This document shows positions 12,501-27,500 of a stretch of DNA of 64,000 nucleotides, piece by piece. Source of the DNA: Aplysia californica (taxonomy: Eukaryota; Mollusca; Gastropoda; Aplysiida; Aplysiidae). A program made the position numbers and the translations under genes. The stretch covers positions 414,972 through 478,971 of the forward strand of contig NW_004797628.1 in assembly GCF_000002075.1 (NCBI RefSeq), written 5' to 3'. Position 1 is the first letter of the stretch. Each line of letters begins with the position of its first letter. The notes beneath the pieces were generated by a model. That model had not been told where the DNA came from. It did not search any database and saw only the letters and a program-made list of their open reading frames with translations.

Positions 12501-15500
12501 TATTTTTTATCTTTATTTAACATATTTCCGTAGTAAATATTAAAGGATGGTGCTTGGGAGCTTAAAATGTTTCAGAACATTTGATTTGAAAGTCAGACTA
12601 ATTAGATATGCATTACAGAATTCACATGTGTGGAAGAAAACTGAAGGGAGTTTCAAAATGTACTGTTATTACTGGTGTTTACGTAAATATTTACATTTCA
12701 TAATATTGCAGTGTGTATTTAGTATTTTTATTTTGTGAAGAGTGTTATGTATGTCTTCTTTTACTTTACTACACAATTTGGATCATTATGTGTCCGATTA
12801 GAATGTCGCATTTTTTAAAAACAATTCTTAGTACTTATGGTTAGGTCTCACATTTATTGGTATGCATTTCTTTTCTTTCCAGAAATGGATCCAGTTTTTG
12901 AAGCCTTACTGTGAAAATTCTCGAGCCCCAAAGCCACAGTTTAAACACGCCTTGCTGAAAGAGTTCCACAAGTTGGTTGTCAGTGTTCTGGATGCCCACC
13001 GATTACCACCCAAACAACTAAACCACCCGTACTGTGTGCTCGCTCTTAATAATGTCCGTGTAGGGCGCACAGATGTTGGGGAAGGGGCTAATCCATTTTG
13101 GTCTGCAGAATTTTTTTTAGAGTGAGTATGTATTCTTTTTGCTTGTGAAATGGTCTATTGTCATGGGTGATAGACTTCAGTTGTAAGACAAATTTGTCTG
13201 TTGGAATCAATAAAGATGAAAGTTGTCTTGTAGATTTCTGGCAGAATCAGGAGTCCGTCTCAGCATTTTTTTCTCTCTATTTTTAGTGCAAGAAAGTACC
13301 CCTCCAATAAGAATCCCTGAGGTCTTCAAATGGTTTAAAGCTTTATTTAGACTGGCCAGTGGAGTGGGGTAGCAGTTCTTCAGTTACAGTTTATGCAACG
13401 TCAAAAAAATACAAGTCCAATGTTCGAACTTGTAATATTAACTCTAGTAGATTTATCTAGCGCTCGTAGTATAGTTGTAGCCTTGTTAATGAAAAGGAAC
13501 GCTGGCCATAGATTCTTAGCATGTGCCTCTGAATGAATATGAGTCGGTTGCCAACCGCAGTAAGGTAGGGGCTAAAAGTTGAAAAATGCTGTCTCTATTT
13601 AGTGACATACAATATGTTTTATTTGGTCAATTACACTTCTGATAGTGCTTTTTAGTATCATTATCGTTATATGGGCCTTAGTAAGGTGGGGATGTTGTAT
13701 TATAATTTGGGAGAGGATAATATTAGTATCGAAATGGTAATTTTTAGAATACTACGTTTATTCTAGCCTCTGCAGGGTTTCAGTCTTTTTGCTTTGTTGG
13801 GTAGGGTTAAGTGTTCTGCCGTTGCAGGTTAAACTTTGTGCGTAGTAGAACTCAAAACTTTACCTGCATCAACAGAATGGAAGATTTTATTGTTTGGTCA
13901 CCTTTTTCTTCTTTTTTTAAATTCGAAAAGTCTATTTTCATTCCCCATTTATGCATTCTTACCAAGTCAGGATCACATACTCTTTCATTGTACAGGATGA
14001 TGAACTGCCTTGTTCTTTATACAAAAGTACTTTCATTTGAGAATAATTGTAAGTTGCCCTACCCATGCTAAGGGATGATCTTGTATGGCAGTGTTACTTT
14101 GCAAAATTTTCATTAATTAAAAGTGTAAACATGCTTTTGGATCCTTGAAGAAGTAGCCTACCAAATGGTTTCCAATTTATGGCTAATAAGTATGTGAGAT
14201 AAGTTTCATGTATTTTTTATTGTGATTTCCATTCCACAAACTTTGTTTACAAAGCAGCAGTAATTAGTTCCAAAAGAAAGAAAAATAAAGTTTTGAAATT
14301 TTTTTAGGCGAGTAGTAAATTTGCCTTGCATTATATTTTCCTCAACCCTCTTTTCTTGTGCTTAATCGACTATAGGTGCCACAAGATACCTCTGATATCA
14401 TTACGTTTAGTAACTTTGCCTTGACCTTAGGTGTTGTTAAGGACAGACTCCTTCAAAGTCACTTTGTTTGGTGAAGACTCCTAAAATGAGTTGTCAGCAT
14501 GGTGACCTACATACAGGGATTTCTTATCATGAATAATGTAAAGATTTGTCCCCTAGGAATATCAAGGATTATCAAAACAAGTTAATAAAATGTTTAGCTT
14601 CCAATGTTTAAAAGGACATAGAAAAGGATTGTTGGGCATAGATGATCTGGATAAATAAAAGAAATAGTTGTAAAAGTGAATAAATTTGGTGTATGCTACT
14701 TGTATTGAAAATTAACCGATATATTTATTCTCTTTTACCATGCTTTGTTTCGGTACTGTGCCTTTGAAATATAAAAGGAATTCAGAAATTTGCCACTGCA
14801 AAGACTTGTGGAAAAACTACATCAACCTGGGCTTTTGTGGAGCGGTATAATAGTCCTTCCGCAATTGTATAGAACATAACGACAGGCGTTCAAATGAAAT
14901 GTGGGGGGCAGGTTCTTACTGTTTTGACAAGGCTTTAGCGAGGTGAGATGGTACACCATCTGCTCTCTTGTTACAACAAGAAAGAATGGTAGAAAAAATT
15001 ATTGAGAATTTTCTTTTTAAAATTTTTAAAGGAGGATAATACTATATCGGAACAATTTACAAAAAGATGACTAAGTCACTGGTGCTCTGAGGAGAAACAA
15101 CCAATAATTATCTAAGAGGATATGTGATAATGGTGAAAAGATGATTGCAGCTGAAGAAATCAAGGAGTATTCTCAAAAATATTAAAGTCACTTGAGAATA
15201 TGCCCCCTTCTAAATTATTGAACCATAATAAAAGTAATCTTGCAGATGAAAGGGGGGGGGGGGGGGGGGGAAGAAACCATATCTCACTCAGAATGAAATA
15301 GCCTGAACATGTCATGAATAATACAAAGAGTATAAAAAGTATCATGGTTATTAGGACAGCTCATGGCTTATTAATAGCTCATTATGCCAATTACAAAATC
15401 TAGTTGCTTATGGAATTCATGGTGCCAGGTGGCCCACATGTTACTAGGTATAACAAGAATGTAAGTGGGTGGGTGGTCTCTATAAATCATAAGGAATGGT

Positions 15501-18500
15501 CGGGTTGTTTTGTTTTTTTTACTCGTTCCTTATGCTCACTGAAAGACTGGATTGATATAAATATTCTCATGGAAGCCTACCTTCACTCTCGCATCAGGTG
15601 AGCAGTTTTGGAAACAAGTGCCAAATTGGATACAGTAATTATACATAGGTTTTGCATTGCTCCCTCCAAGCAATGCAAACAAATGTCAACCACAGGACGT
15701 CTCTTTTGCTCAATGACTGCTGCCGGCTCTTCAAATAATCAATCAACTTCATTTGTTGCATCTCTTTCTGACAGTGACATTAACACCTTGGATACTGTCG
15801 ATGAGGACTAGGTTCTTCTGAAATCAAACCAACCTCGGAGGACTATTTTCAACGATTTTTTTTTGTAACAAAATGTTTTGTGAAACTAATTTTAAAAGTG
15901 CACAATTTTCAGTGAGCAGGAGTTGACTTGATGTGCTGTTTAACTTAAGTGCAAATTTTGAAGAAAATAATTTTAGTATATTGTATGACCTTTTCAGGTG
16001 GTAATGCAAGATGTTGCAAAGTCACCCTATTTGTGGTTTAAAGAAAATTGAACTAGATTTGTTTTGACTACAGCCAATGAATTTTGTTTTCTTTTTCTAT
16101 TGTACATATCTAAAGAGTTGCTTTTGACTCATCCGCCAAAATAAAGAGGAAAGTATTTGATTAACTCAGGTAGTTGCTATGTTGCTATCTATCACCATAC
16201 AAAGTCACCCCAGTTTACTGTACTGTAGTTGGCTGGATATTTTTTTCATTAAAGTCTAACCAAAGAATATATTCACATTTTTCTTTATTCCCCCCTGTTT
16301 TTTAAACTAAACATTTCATTTTTCATTTTTATTTTACAGTGATATTCCGCCCACCGTGGAATCATTCACTGTGTCTTTGTTCAACAAAATCAAAAGGTTG
16401 AAGGATACTGAAATTGGTAAGGAGCTGATAACATTATTTTTGTTGTATTTCAAACAAGCTCATTATGAACCTTAACATGTAACTATCTCTTATGTTATAT
16501 TCTCTGTGCTGTAATCTTATTGTCTTTTTTATGCAGTTCACTAGAAGGAGAAATTCTATCTATTTCTTGCAGTCACTTCGAAAACAAAGTACAAATTTAC
16601 AGTTGTCATTGTACTTTCTTTCAGTGTTAAACAAGGGTTGATAGTGACAGAAAGGGTAGGTAGAGGTGTTGTCTGAGTGCTGTATAGTATGATAGGAAAT
16701 GTGTGACTATGCTGACTTGTATTCTAAGGATTAGTAGGTGGTTGGCAGGTGCTCTGGTGTGGTTTGCTTTTTCTTTTCTATCAAACATCTATCGTCTTTA
16801 TCTCCCCTCCTTCTTTTTTGTTTTTGTTACTCTCTTGTAATGCCTCTAATCTTTGGCATTTATATGACCTTATTGTGTTGCAAGTGCCATAAAACTCTTA
16901 CTAAAACTAAAACTCTCGTACTAAAAATGAAATCTATGGATTAGATAGTGTTAAATATGTTTGCTTCTCAGCTCTTAGACTTTCCAACATTGATTTGTTG
17001 CAGCTTCTGTGACTGTTCCGCTGAGTGATCTGGCAGGACGAGGTTTTGTGGACAATGCCTATCAGTTGCAGCCAGTGGCTGGAATGAAAGGCGAGATGGG
17101 ATCTCTGAGGCTCAAGTCCCGGTACCAGCATGAGGTCATCATGCCTGAAGATGAATACACAAGTTTGAAAGAGGTGTGCTACTTGTATTCAGGGTCCCTC
17201 CCCACCAGGTCGGGAAATCAGGAAAAAGTCGGGAATTTTGTAATGGGTTGGGAAGTGGGGGAGAAAGTTGGGAAAGGATAGGGCCTCTGTAATATTAGTA
17301 GTGTAGTTATTTTTTTATTTTTTTTAGTAGAGGTTTTACGGCGCTCGCAAGTAGTGTAGCTAGCTATCTAGACAGTATGGTTGATTGATCATGAAGAGGA
17401 AACATAATAGAATCAACTCATGGCAAGGAATACAGAGGTCAGATATCATTGTTAAGTGAAATAAGCTATTAACAGGGTGATTGCAAGGCCTGGGGAATGC
17501 CGGGGTCCCCCGGAAATTACCCGGTAGTTTGAAAAAAATCGCAGAGACCCCGGATTGCCCTGGGAATTTGATGAAATCTGTAAATTGCCCTGGGAAAGAC
17601 CTGGAAAAATACATAAAAGTTTTCGTAAGTTCATCTTTGCCAGTCGCTATTGTGATATTCATTCGGCTTTTCCCGGTCTGAGAGTATGTTTCACGCAAAC
17701 AGGCTGCTATGGCGGCAGGCGGAAGTGTGTATGTGACACCGAGACTCGATCGGGAAGAATCAAGATCTACTTTTGCTTTCGTTACCACCCAGAAATGTTC
17801 CGGTAATAGTCTGATAGATAACACAACATATGTACCATGCAGGTTGTGCATTACAAATGCAGTGTTGCAATGAAAATAAATCAATATTTGTCCTGTGCTG
17901 TCACTTCTGAAAAAAATAAAATAAAATAAAATTATACAGGCGTCTTGTCTGGCTGAAGGCAATGCTAGAGGACAAAAACTGAACTTGGAAGCAAATTTTT
18001 AGTATTTAGAATTTTGATAAATACGATAAGAGTTCTCTGCAAAGCTTTGGTGCAGGCCTTGCGGTGGAATCGGTATCTGTCATGCCTTGTTATTGAACTA
18101 AAGTGTTCACGTTTTATTGGATGGGGTGATAGTAATTTATATCTATATTTTAGCTTTCTGTTCAAGATTGGCAGATTTTCTGTGTCTCTGCATCTTGCCC
18201 TCCCTCAGTTCTTACACCTCTCACACTGAACAGGTCTACTTGAGCCATTTAAGTTATTTCTCTACTTTGAGTTTGAGCAATAATGTCTAGTTTTTGTCTT
18301 CGTATTTGTCATGAATCATGCTCAAAACAGGATTCATTTTTTATATAGTGTATATAGGCTAATATGATGAGTGGAAAATATGAATAAGTAAGAACAGATT
18401 GAAGTACGTAAGTCACGCAAGATCCCGGTGCCACACTGACATGTTGTTGGCTGGATATAATGTACTACATGTGTGTGTGTGTGTGTGTATTCAAAAACAT

Positions 18501-21500
18501 ATATTTATAGATAGGTAGGGAGGGAGGGAGGGAGCGAGCGAGAGATATAAATGGAGCATGCGCTGTCATTGTTATGTAACGTGCCCCTGGAAAATGGATG
18601 AGCCCCCCTGGAAAAATGAGAAGCTGGGTTGGCAGTCACCCAGTATTATAATCATCTATTGTTTGAAGACTAAACTACAAAATGTACATATGCATTCATT
18701 TTAAGACATTATGACTTTTTAACCTTGATGGATGGGCTTTTTTAAGGATCATTCTTGACGTGCAGTGGCCTTATTGTTCCCTCGAATTTGGGTCTTGAAC
18801 AAAATTTCCAGGATTTGGTGGATACCCTGTGTATTTGATTTCTCTGTAACATATCCCATGACATATTCCTTTCTCCTTTTCCTTTTCTTTTGTTCAAATT
18901 GCAGTGGCCGTAGTAAAACATGCTTGTTATACTGCAGAGAATTTAGAGTCAAAGCTCTGTGATTTAAGAATATTTAAGAAAGGGTAACATTGCCTATTGT
19001 TTGCTTGTGGTATTTCTTTGTTTGTTGCTATGTTAATGTGCTTACTGATGAGTTCTGTTTGTTTTTCTGTTATTGTATGCTGCATTTTTGGATTGCAGAG
19101 TGTTGGTGCACATCTTATTAAAAGTGCTTTAATTTATATTGCCCTCATTGTAAATTTTTATCCAAAGGTGGGGATGGGTGGCTGGCAGTTGCTCTGGTGT
19201 GGTTTGCTCCTTCTTTCCCATCAACAACTGTCTTCCTTATCTTTTCTCCTTTTTTGTGTTTGTTACTCTCTTGTAACATTTCTAGTCTTTGACACTTATG
19301 TTAATTATGTTGCAAGTTGTGTAAAACGCTAAGTAAAAATTAAGGATGGATTCCAACCATGCTTTCATTTTCTTTTCCAGCTTTTGTTTGATGATGAATT
19401 TGATCACATCTTAACTCTGGCTCAAGTCTCTGAGGAGAGTGAGCGGTCAACTCTTGCTCATGCCCTGCTACAGATTTTTCGACATGAGAGGAAAGAAGCC
19501 AGTCTGCTTTGTGCTTTGAATGATAAAGAGATTGAGAAAGAGGGTAACTATATTTTTTTAAATTAAAACATTTTTTTTCTTCCATTTATACGTATATTAG
19601 GCTTCACTTTTAAGTCATTGTCCCTCTTTAAAATTCTACTGTTGGCATTTAGAGATCCTTAAAAAAATTTAAGTAAATTCAATAGACTTATCAAGGGTTT
19701 TATAGCTATGATTGCATTACTGAGTCATGTTTGAAAATATTTTGACGCTTGTTACAATTAAGTATTTAATTTTCTTGTCAAATAATAAGAAAATTGAACA
19801 CTTTGAAGTAAAACAGTATTTTGTTGTTGGGTCTTTTTTTAGCAATGAGATGCTATAAGACGGTACCTCTTGTTTTTTTCTTTCAGCGTTACTACTTTCC
19901 TAATCAGATTCCTAGGTTTTTACGCACTGAATAGTATTAAACGTGCAGGTTAACTCGATTGTAATGTTTCAGGATATTGTTTGTGTTATTGGATGACTTT
20001 CTGTGTTCTGATAATAAATATAGTATCATCAGAGAGATATATATTATATATATGTGTCACGATGCTGTTGAATCAGGCGCTCATAAATTTTTAGGCATAT
20101 GGAGTTATTGGTATCATCTTAAAGGTTGTACGTTTGCCTTTCTTTCGATGAAAAAATATCCTTTTATCTTAAATAGAAGTCTAGATATTTGCGAATGAAC
20201 GAGGTGGGGTCGCCTGGTCTAAGAAGTAAAATTAGAGAGAAAATGGCCACCAAAGTTTGGTATCTTCCATAGCTCAAGAGTCCTTGGAAACTGCAAATTT
20301 ACTTTTTTTCATGTCTTCAATCAGTTTTTCCACTAAATCCACACACAAATGTGTTTTTGAATGGACATACAAGGTTTTGAGCCAAAAAAAAAAAAAAAAT
20401 AAAAAAATTCCATACTGGCTGAAAAAGGCAGATTTCTTCAATTATATTATTTGGACGAGCGCCTGATTTCACCACAATGCCTCACATATATAATATAGAA
20501 TGCTTATAAGTTGTATATTTCTCATTAAATTTTCCTTGCAGATGAAGTGTCTACATTGTTTCGAGCTGGCTCACTTGCCACCACTCTGATGGTACAATAC
20601 ATGAAAATGACATCAACTATCTTTGTGCACAAAGCAGTAAGAGAGTCTGTGCAGAAAATTGTGGAGCTCAAGCAGTCATGTGAAGTAAGTGTATGCATGG
20701 GACGTATTGTAAATTTTATGAAATCTCAAGTCTCTCCAATGATTTTAAGAAGTACTAGACAATACGAATTATGGCTTTGTTTAAGGAGGATTTGCATTTT
20801 TAAATGACCCTGGACGGGGGTCTTGGGTCTGAATGAGCCCTGACTTGCACATTATAAAAATGATGGTTACAAACTCTAAAATATGACAGAAATATTTTAA
20901 GGTTTGAAAAATCCTATTTGGGATATTTTGTCAGACCTGCTCTAATTACCACGTCCAAGACAATCATCTATACGAACTACCACTTCCAACTCCCCCCCCC
21001 CCCCACCCCCCCCCCTTGTGTTTTTAAAAATATTATAACTGCACTGTCCAAGAGGACCACCTGTTTAAGATGACCATTTTTTAAAACTTAACAATGGGCG
21101 GACATTCTTGACCGGTCTGACTGCATATCTGAATATTTTGTTGGGGTTCATTACATTTTATTGGTTTCTTTTACAACCTTTCAATAATTATCCAATAGAT
21201 AGATTTTTTTCCTTTTTATTTCATGGAAGTTAGTGGCATTATACAATTAATCTTTCTTCACTTTCTGCCCCAGCTGGATCCCAAGTTCCTGGAAAATACT
21301 ACAGATCAACAGTCAAACTCAGAGTTCTTTCTTCGTCTCTTAACAGAGGTGGTGGAGTCAATATTTACATCAACAGAGGCTTGCCCTCCGTGAGTCACTT
21401 ATCCAAATTAGTGGGGGGGGGGTGGGGGTGTTGGTTTTCACGAATTAAAGGTTTTGTCGAATTAAAGACTGCAAATTTTTTGTCTTAAGAAAAAATTCCC

Positions 21501-24500
21501 CAAGGGTGGAGTGAAATATTTTTATTTTTGTAGTTGGGCAACCTTGAGGAAACATCTTCTGTACCCCAATTCCAATGCAAAGGCCTTTTGCAAAGCTTTT
21601 GTAAATTGATTTAGAAATTTTGAACATTTTAGGTTTAAGTTAAGTGAGATGCTTCAAAGGTTAAGTTATTGTGAGATGACTGGAGACTCTAGTAATTAGT
21701 CTTTTTCATTGGTGATACTTTTGTACAAATGTAAGGGTTGTCCCTAGCTATTTTCTCTGCTCATTTTGTATTTAGACTAGGGCTTCCCTGTGCTCTTGAT
21801 ATGAAGATTAATTGTACTGAAATAGCTCACTTTTGATTGTAAAGCTGCCAAGACTCTGAGAACGATAAAATATTTATTTGGAGGTAGTATTCAAGAGAAG
21901 TTGTCCTTTGAACTGAGGCTATGTGGACTTCATAGCTATATCGAAAGCTTTAGATTTCACTCTATATATATTTAATTTGGCAATGAAGCATTTGTTTTAA
22001 GTTTTATAATTCGTTACTTTCAGAACTTTGCGCTATGTGTGTAATTGTTTACAAAAACGAGCAAAAACAAAATGGCCAGCTGATGACACAGTCAAGACTC
22101 GTGTTGTTAGGTAAGTCTTTTTTGTATGTTCATGGTCAGTGGAGTAATTTAATTATCAGCGAGTTCTTGGTGGAATTGTACTCTATGATGCACTGTACTT
22201 TTGTTCCGGATAATACATAGTCATTTTGTTACATACCTGGTCAGGTTGGTTGTGAACAAATTTGTTGCATTCTGTTCCATATTGAGAAGCAATTGAAGCT
22301 GATGGTACAGTGAAATCTGTCTCAGAACACGCCTTGTTAAAACTTGGTTTGCCTGAGAGACTACTGTCACCCATGTGGCAGGGTTCCCCCCCCCCCCCCC
22401 CTCCCCCCCATCCCTATAATTTACATGATTAGGAGCCAGTTCAGAAAATAAATATAAACCCACCTAAATTGGTCTGAAGTGAAGGAAATAACCTTTTTAA
22501 AAAAAAAGATTCCTTCAGACATAATAATCATAGAAAAAGGAGACCTTTTTCAAAGCTGAAAAATGTATGCAGTAATGTAATAGAATTTTAATATGGTACA
22601 TGAGGAGATGTATGGGGAGGGAAGGCGGTGGTATGGCAATCATATTGAAAACAGACAACCTAGTAGAAGCTGAGTGCTGCCACTAGCAATTTGCCTAAAA
22701 TCCCTGTTTATGGAAGAATCTTTTTTTTTTTCCTTGGATATCACTGCACTTACTTTCAAAATAGTGTCTTTATTAACTAATTGTTCCAGAACAACTAAAA
22801 CAAGCAGGTGGATCATGTGGTGTTTTCTGCTGCTGTAATGAACAAGTCATTTATGAAGGTCACTGAAACAAGGTTAGATGAAAGGCTTCATGGGGGAATG
22901 AATCATCCCTGAAAACGAAACTGCCTAGTTAGACCACTTGGCTGTGTTATACCTCTGGGATAGCTTTGTTCTTATTTTATGGGCAGTTGGGCAAAGGGGT
23001 ATTTTGGCATCCTGAATGATTTTGAAATTTAAAGAATTTCTATTTGCACATTGACCTATGGACTTTTGCTTTATTTGAACTTTTAATAAATTTACTAAAT
23101 ATTTAAAATGTAAAATTATTATTTTTGTTGTTACTTTTTTTCAGGAAACTATATAGGCCCATGTCATATACATTAATATATCAATTTTTTTTTCTTTCTT
23201 TTTGTTCAGTGGCTTTATCTTTCTTCGCCTTCTTTGTCCTGCCATATTGAACCCCAAGTCTTTCAACTTAGTACAGGGTAAGTTTTTGATTAGTATAACA
23301 GTAAAGGAGAATTCTGCTACTGGTTGTAGTTATCTTGTGTCAATATTTGTAGTTGACATCCTCTGTTATTGAGAGATGGATGATTTCCTCCAGAGCCCAC
23401 AGTTACAAACATGTTACACAGACTTCTCTATGTCATAGCCCGACTCCATTGTTATTTGTTCGTTTCGGTTCAGAATAGTCAAAGCATTTCTGATTCAATT
23501 TTGCACAAATGTTGAGATGAACAAAGGGCTTGACTCATGTTTCTTGAGAAAAATGCCTAAAACTGAAATTGATGGAACGTTATGTTTTCAGTGCGCTTGT
23601 TATCAAGTCCCATTTACATAGTGTAACGGAATTTTTTGTATATATTCCTAATATTTTGTGCTTTAAAAGGTCATACGCTATAGAATTTAATCTTGCGACC
23701 ACAAAGATTGAATATTCATTCTTTCAATAATTCAACTATTATTAAATTCTTACCTATGTGTAGTATAATCTCAGTTAATTACTTTGTCTCAGCCTTCAGA
23801 CTGTCTGTTTTGTCTTTGTGAAAAGAAAATGATCCTTCCATTTTGCGTGGTGCTTTCTTAGCAAATTAGCAAGAGGTGGGTTTTTTTTTTGTTTTCATCA
23901 TGTGCTTGAATCATTTCATCATTTCTACTTTCAGAAAATCCTTCAGAAACAGCTGCCAGAACCCTGAAGTTAGTGGCCAAGGTGCTGCAGAATTTAGCCA
24001 ATCTGGTAGATGTTGGACCAAAGGTACTGTTTAGGTTTGGGATTTTACAAATGTATAAGTAGTCTCAAAAGAAATGTTTGAAATGGACTATGGATGCCTA
24101 AAGTTTGGTTTTGTTGTGTCTTCAAGAGATATTTTTCTGGCTTTGCGGAGAGTTTCTAATTTTTACCTTACTAAACTGAACTGACCTGGCAAAATAGTAA
24201 CTGTGGCAGTGGGTTGGTGAGATGTTTTGAAAACAAAAATTGGTTCATGAGTGAATGAGGCATAGCTGCCACTTTCCCGCTAAATAGCGGAAACTTCGCT
24301 TCATCTAGCTTTTCCCGCTACTTTCCTCCTTCCTCTGCTGTACCGCTCTCGGTCGCAAATTGCGATACTTTTTTACACGCAGAAAACTCCGAACCGGGAG
24401 AGAGACAAAAACGCAGCTTGCGCATGTCCGCCCGTAGCTTTCTACTTCCGTTCTTCTAGGCCTAGCGTTAGTTTCACTTTGTTTATTGTGGAGCAACAAA

Positions 24501-27500
24501 GTGTCGATCGGGCATCGGGACGTTAACGCGCCGATTTGTCATTGAAAACGGCGGAAATTCGAGAGAAATTGATGTAGAATGCAAAAATAAAAGGAGCTCC
24601 GCTTGCTGCACTTTGTGTTTGGTGCGATAAAGAAATCGCGGCCCGCGGCACTCCTGTACAATTGCGGTCCCGTTTGTTTACATGACGGCTATTGTGGCTG
24701 TTGAAGTGAATCTAGATCTAGATCTAGATAATCTATCTCTAGATATAATCTAGATTTACACATATTTAGATATCTAGATTCTAGATCTAGATTAGATAGC
24801 CTAGGCTATACTTTTAATTCAGGTTAGATCTACACTCTACAAAGGGACCACAAAGTTAAGTGCAAACGGGACCGCAATTGTACAGGAGTGCTCAGTACAG
24901 CGGCAAAGGTGTTGCCTCCTTGATCCAATACTGCGCGCGCTCTACATCGATGTACAAGTTTAAAGTGAAAGAAATCTTTCTATAAGACACCAGCTTGCAA
25001 CAAACACTGGATTTTTAGTCACCAAGTCCAAACTGTGTCAAATTGACTCAAATGCTTGTTTGTCTATTTAGTGCCTTTATTGGTTTTTTGTTGTTTTTTT
25101 GTTGTTGTTGTTTTTTTTTCAAATACATTTTAATTCAGTTGCCTATGGTTAATAAATATGACAGTTTTCCCTTCCAAAACCATAGGCTAGATTTTCCAGT
25201 ACATATTGCCTCTGGATCTCACTGGTTTTACTCCGGCCTTCGGAGAGCGCGCGCATCCGCCTTCGCATGAATTTCCTCCTTTTTTGAAATTCCTGAGTGG
25301 TAGCTATGATGAGGGCAAAGTACTGGGGACTTGATTCAGTCCCTCTGATTTTTCTTGTTTGTCATGGTTTTATTGCTGGCACTTGTGAAGCATGAACTGA
25401 AGAGTAAGAAAAGTCCTAACAAGAAGAATCTGTTTCATATGTACGGACCCAATGTTTGTAATGGAGGACAGGGCTTTTTATGTGTCTACAATAACCCAGA
25501 TTGTCTTGACACACCAATTCATAAGCAAAAACGCATCAACTTTATTTGTATGTTTATTGGAAATGACCACGGGCAGTATGTCTGTATACAGTCGAACCCG
25601 CTCAAACAACCAGCTGTCAAAGACAGTCACTAGTACAAATGAAATGGCCTCTTCCCACTTCCCTCTTGCATTGTTTTTTAAAAAGCAATTGAGACACTGT
25701 CCAAGACGTCCACTTGTCTGAGACAGTCACTTTTCTCCTTGACAGTGGACGGCTGTCTTGGACAATTTCAACTGCATTTTGGTATTTCAGTTCCCACTGA
25801 AACGTGTCGTTTAATGTAAAGAAGAGACTTGACTAAAATGGAGCCAGTGTCTGTCAAAGAAAGAAATAAAGTCAAAATTGGTAGAATGGAGTGGGGTTAT
25901 TTTTCATCGAATATCGTGAGTACAAATAGTGTGAAATAAGTTTATGCCATTAAAAGGTGCTTCGAAGACGGCTGTACAAACTTCAAGGTTCATGTCGAGG
26001 TAGCCCAGACTGGACCAAGTAACGGGAAAGAAATCAAAAAGGAATTTTAACAGACAGAAAAATGTTCTCATGGAGTTTTCTGTAGTAAAATGACCTTATA
26101 TTGCCTACATTTTTAGCTTTTTGTGTTATTTCAGGAAGCTTACATGGAAGTTGTTCAGCCTTTTGTCAAGAAATACAGAGACAAGATGATCCTTTACTTG
26201 GATGAATTGTCTGTAAGTTGTTAATAAATATTGCTAGTGATAGCTTACTGTATTTATTCTTTCTTGTGTAATCTATCGTAGCCTGTCCTATCATTTGTAT
26301 TTTAAAATATTGTTACTGTAGAACATATTTTGCTGTGTACGTGTTTGCAGTCTGTTTCCAAAGCAGGCTAATTTTGTCAGTTCTTCGAAGAAAAAAAAGT
26401 TATTGCATTATTTTACTTGCCCATTTTTGTCCACATATGTTGTCTTTTTTGTACTCTCATTCTCTGGATAAAAAATAAAATCAAAATGGGGGTAAATGCC
26501 AATTTGAGCTTCAGTCATATCTTTCAGGTATTAGGGCTTGAAACATGATATTCTCAGCTGTAATGTTCACATTCTGAAGTTGTAGGTCCTATTTAATATT
26601 TTTACCTAAGCGTACCAGCTTATTTACTTTCAAGGGATTTTAGTCATTAATATTGCTAAGATTTTCAAAATCGTATGAGTCTGAAGTAGTGCATGAAACT
26701 AAGATTTTACTGTATTTACTTTTCAGTTTTAAAAATTTCAAAAGAGACTAAAGATTCTGTTTTGCAAGTTATTAAATAGAGGGGGGGGGGGTGTGTGTGT
26801 ATGAGAAAGCTTAGGGTTTTTTTGGTCCTGTTTTCTTGGACCGGCTTTAATAAGCCTAATGACTTATTATGTGGCAAGTGCCGTAAACCCATATTAAAAC
26901 AAAAACCTGATGAGTTAAAATGTATCCTCATTTCTCAGAATGTGCCAAAGGAGCCATTGAGCCATGAAGTGTTACCAGGTGACCCAGCCCGAGAGCTGGC
27001 AACGATCCACCAGCTTTGTGCCACCCATCTAGAGTCACTCAAGTCCCATATGCTCACACAGGTGAGACACTTTTGTAGCCTTTTTAATGCTTTACACTTT
27101 GTTTTCTGTTGCCTTTATCTTGTTCCAATTTCGAGATTGTGCATATCTCAGCCAAAAAGTCTCTCATGGAATGTGCTCGATCATTGATGAGATTTTGAAT
27201 GTGTTGACTGCACTATGATAGATAAATATTGAAGAAAATCAGTCATGAACTCTAGAACTAGGTCAGCTATGGGCAGATTGTATTCTGGTGACCATGAAGT
27301 TTAGAATGAAAATGTACAAGCAATGTATGCCAAAAAATCAAGTCGAATATAACCGAGATAAAGTTGAAGATTCGGAGATTGTAAGACAACATTTATAAAC
27401 AGCACAAGCCTGGTTCACTGTTCATTGGACAGCAAATGAAACAGTGTTTAATGAAAACTGGAAAGACATGAAAAAAGTGTTTACAGAAACAGCCGAAGAA

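Noticed and set aside
17360-17962. 200-codon minus-strand ORF in a RASA1 intron
   Set aside because: It lies antisense within a probable transposon relic, and the repeated ccggaaa/ccctggg words explain its peptide repeats. No family recognised.
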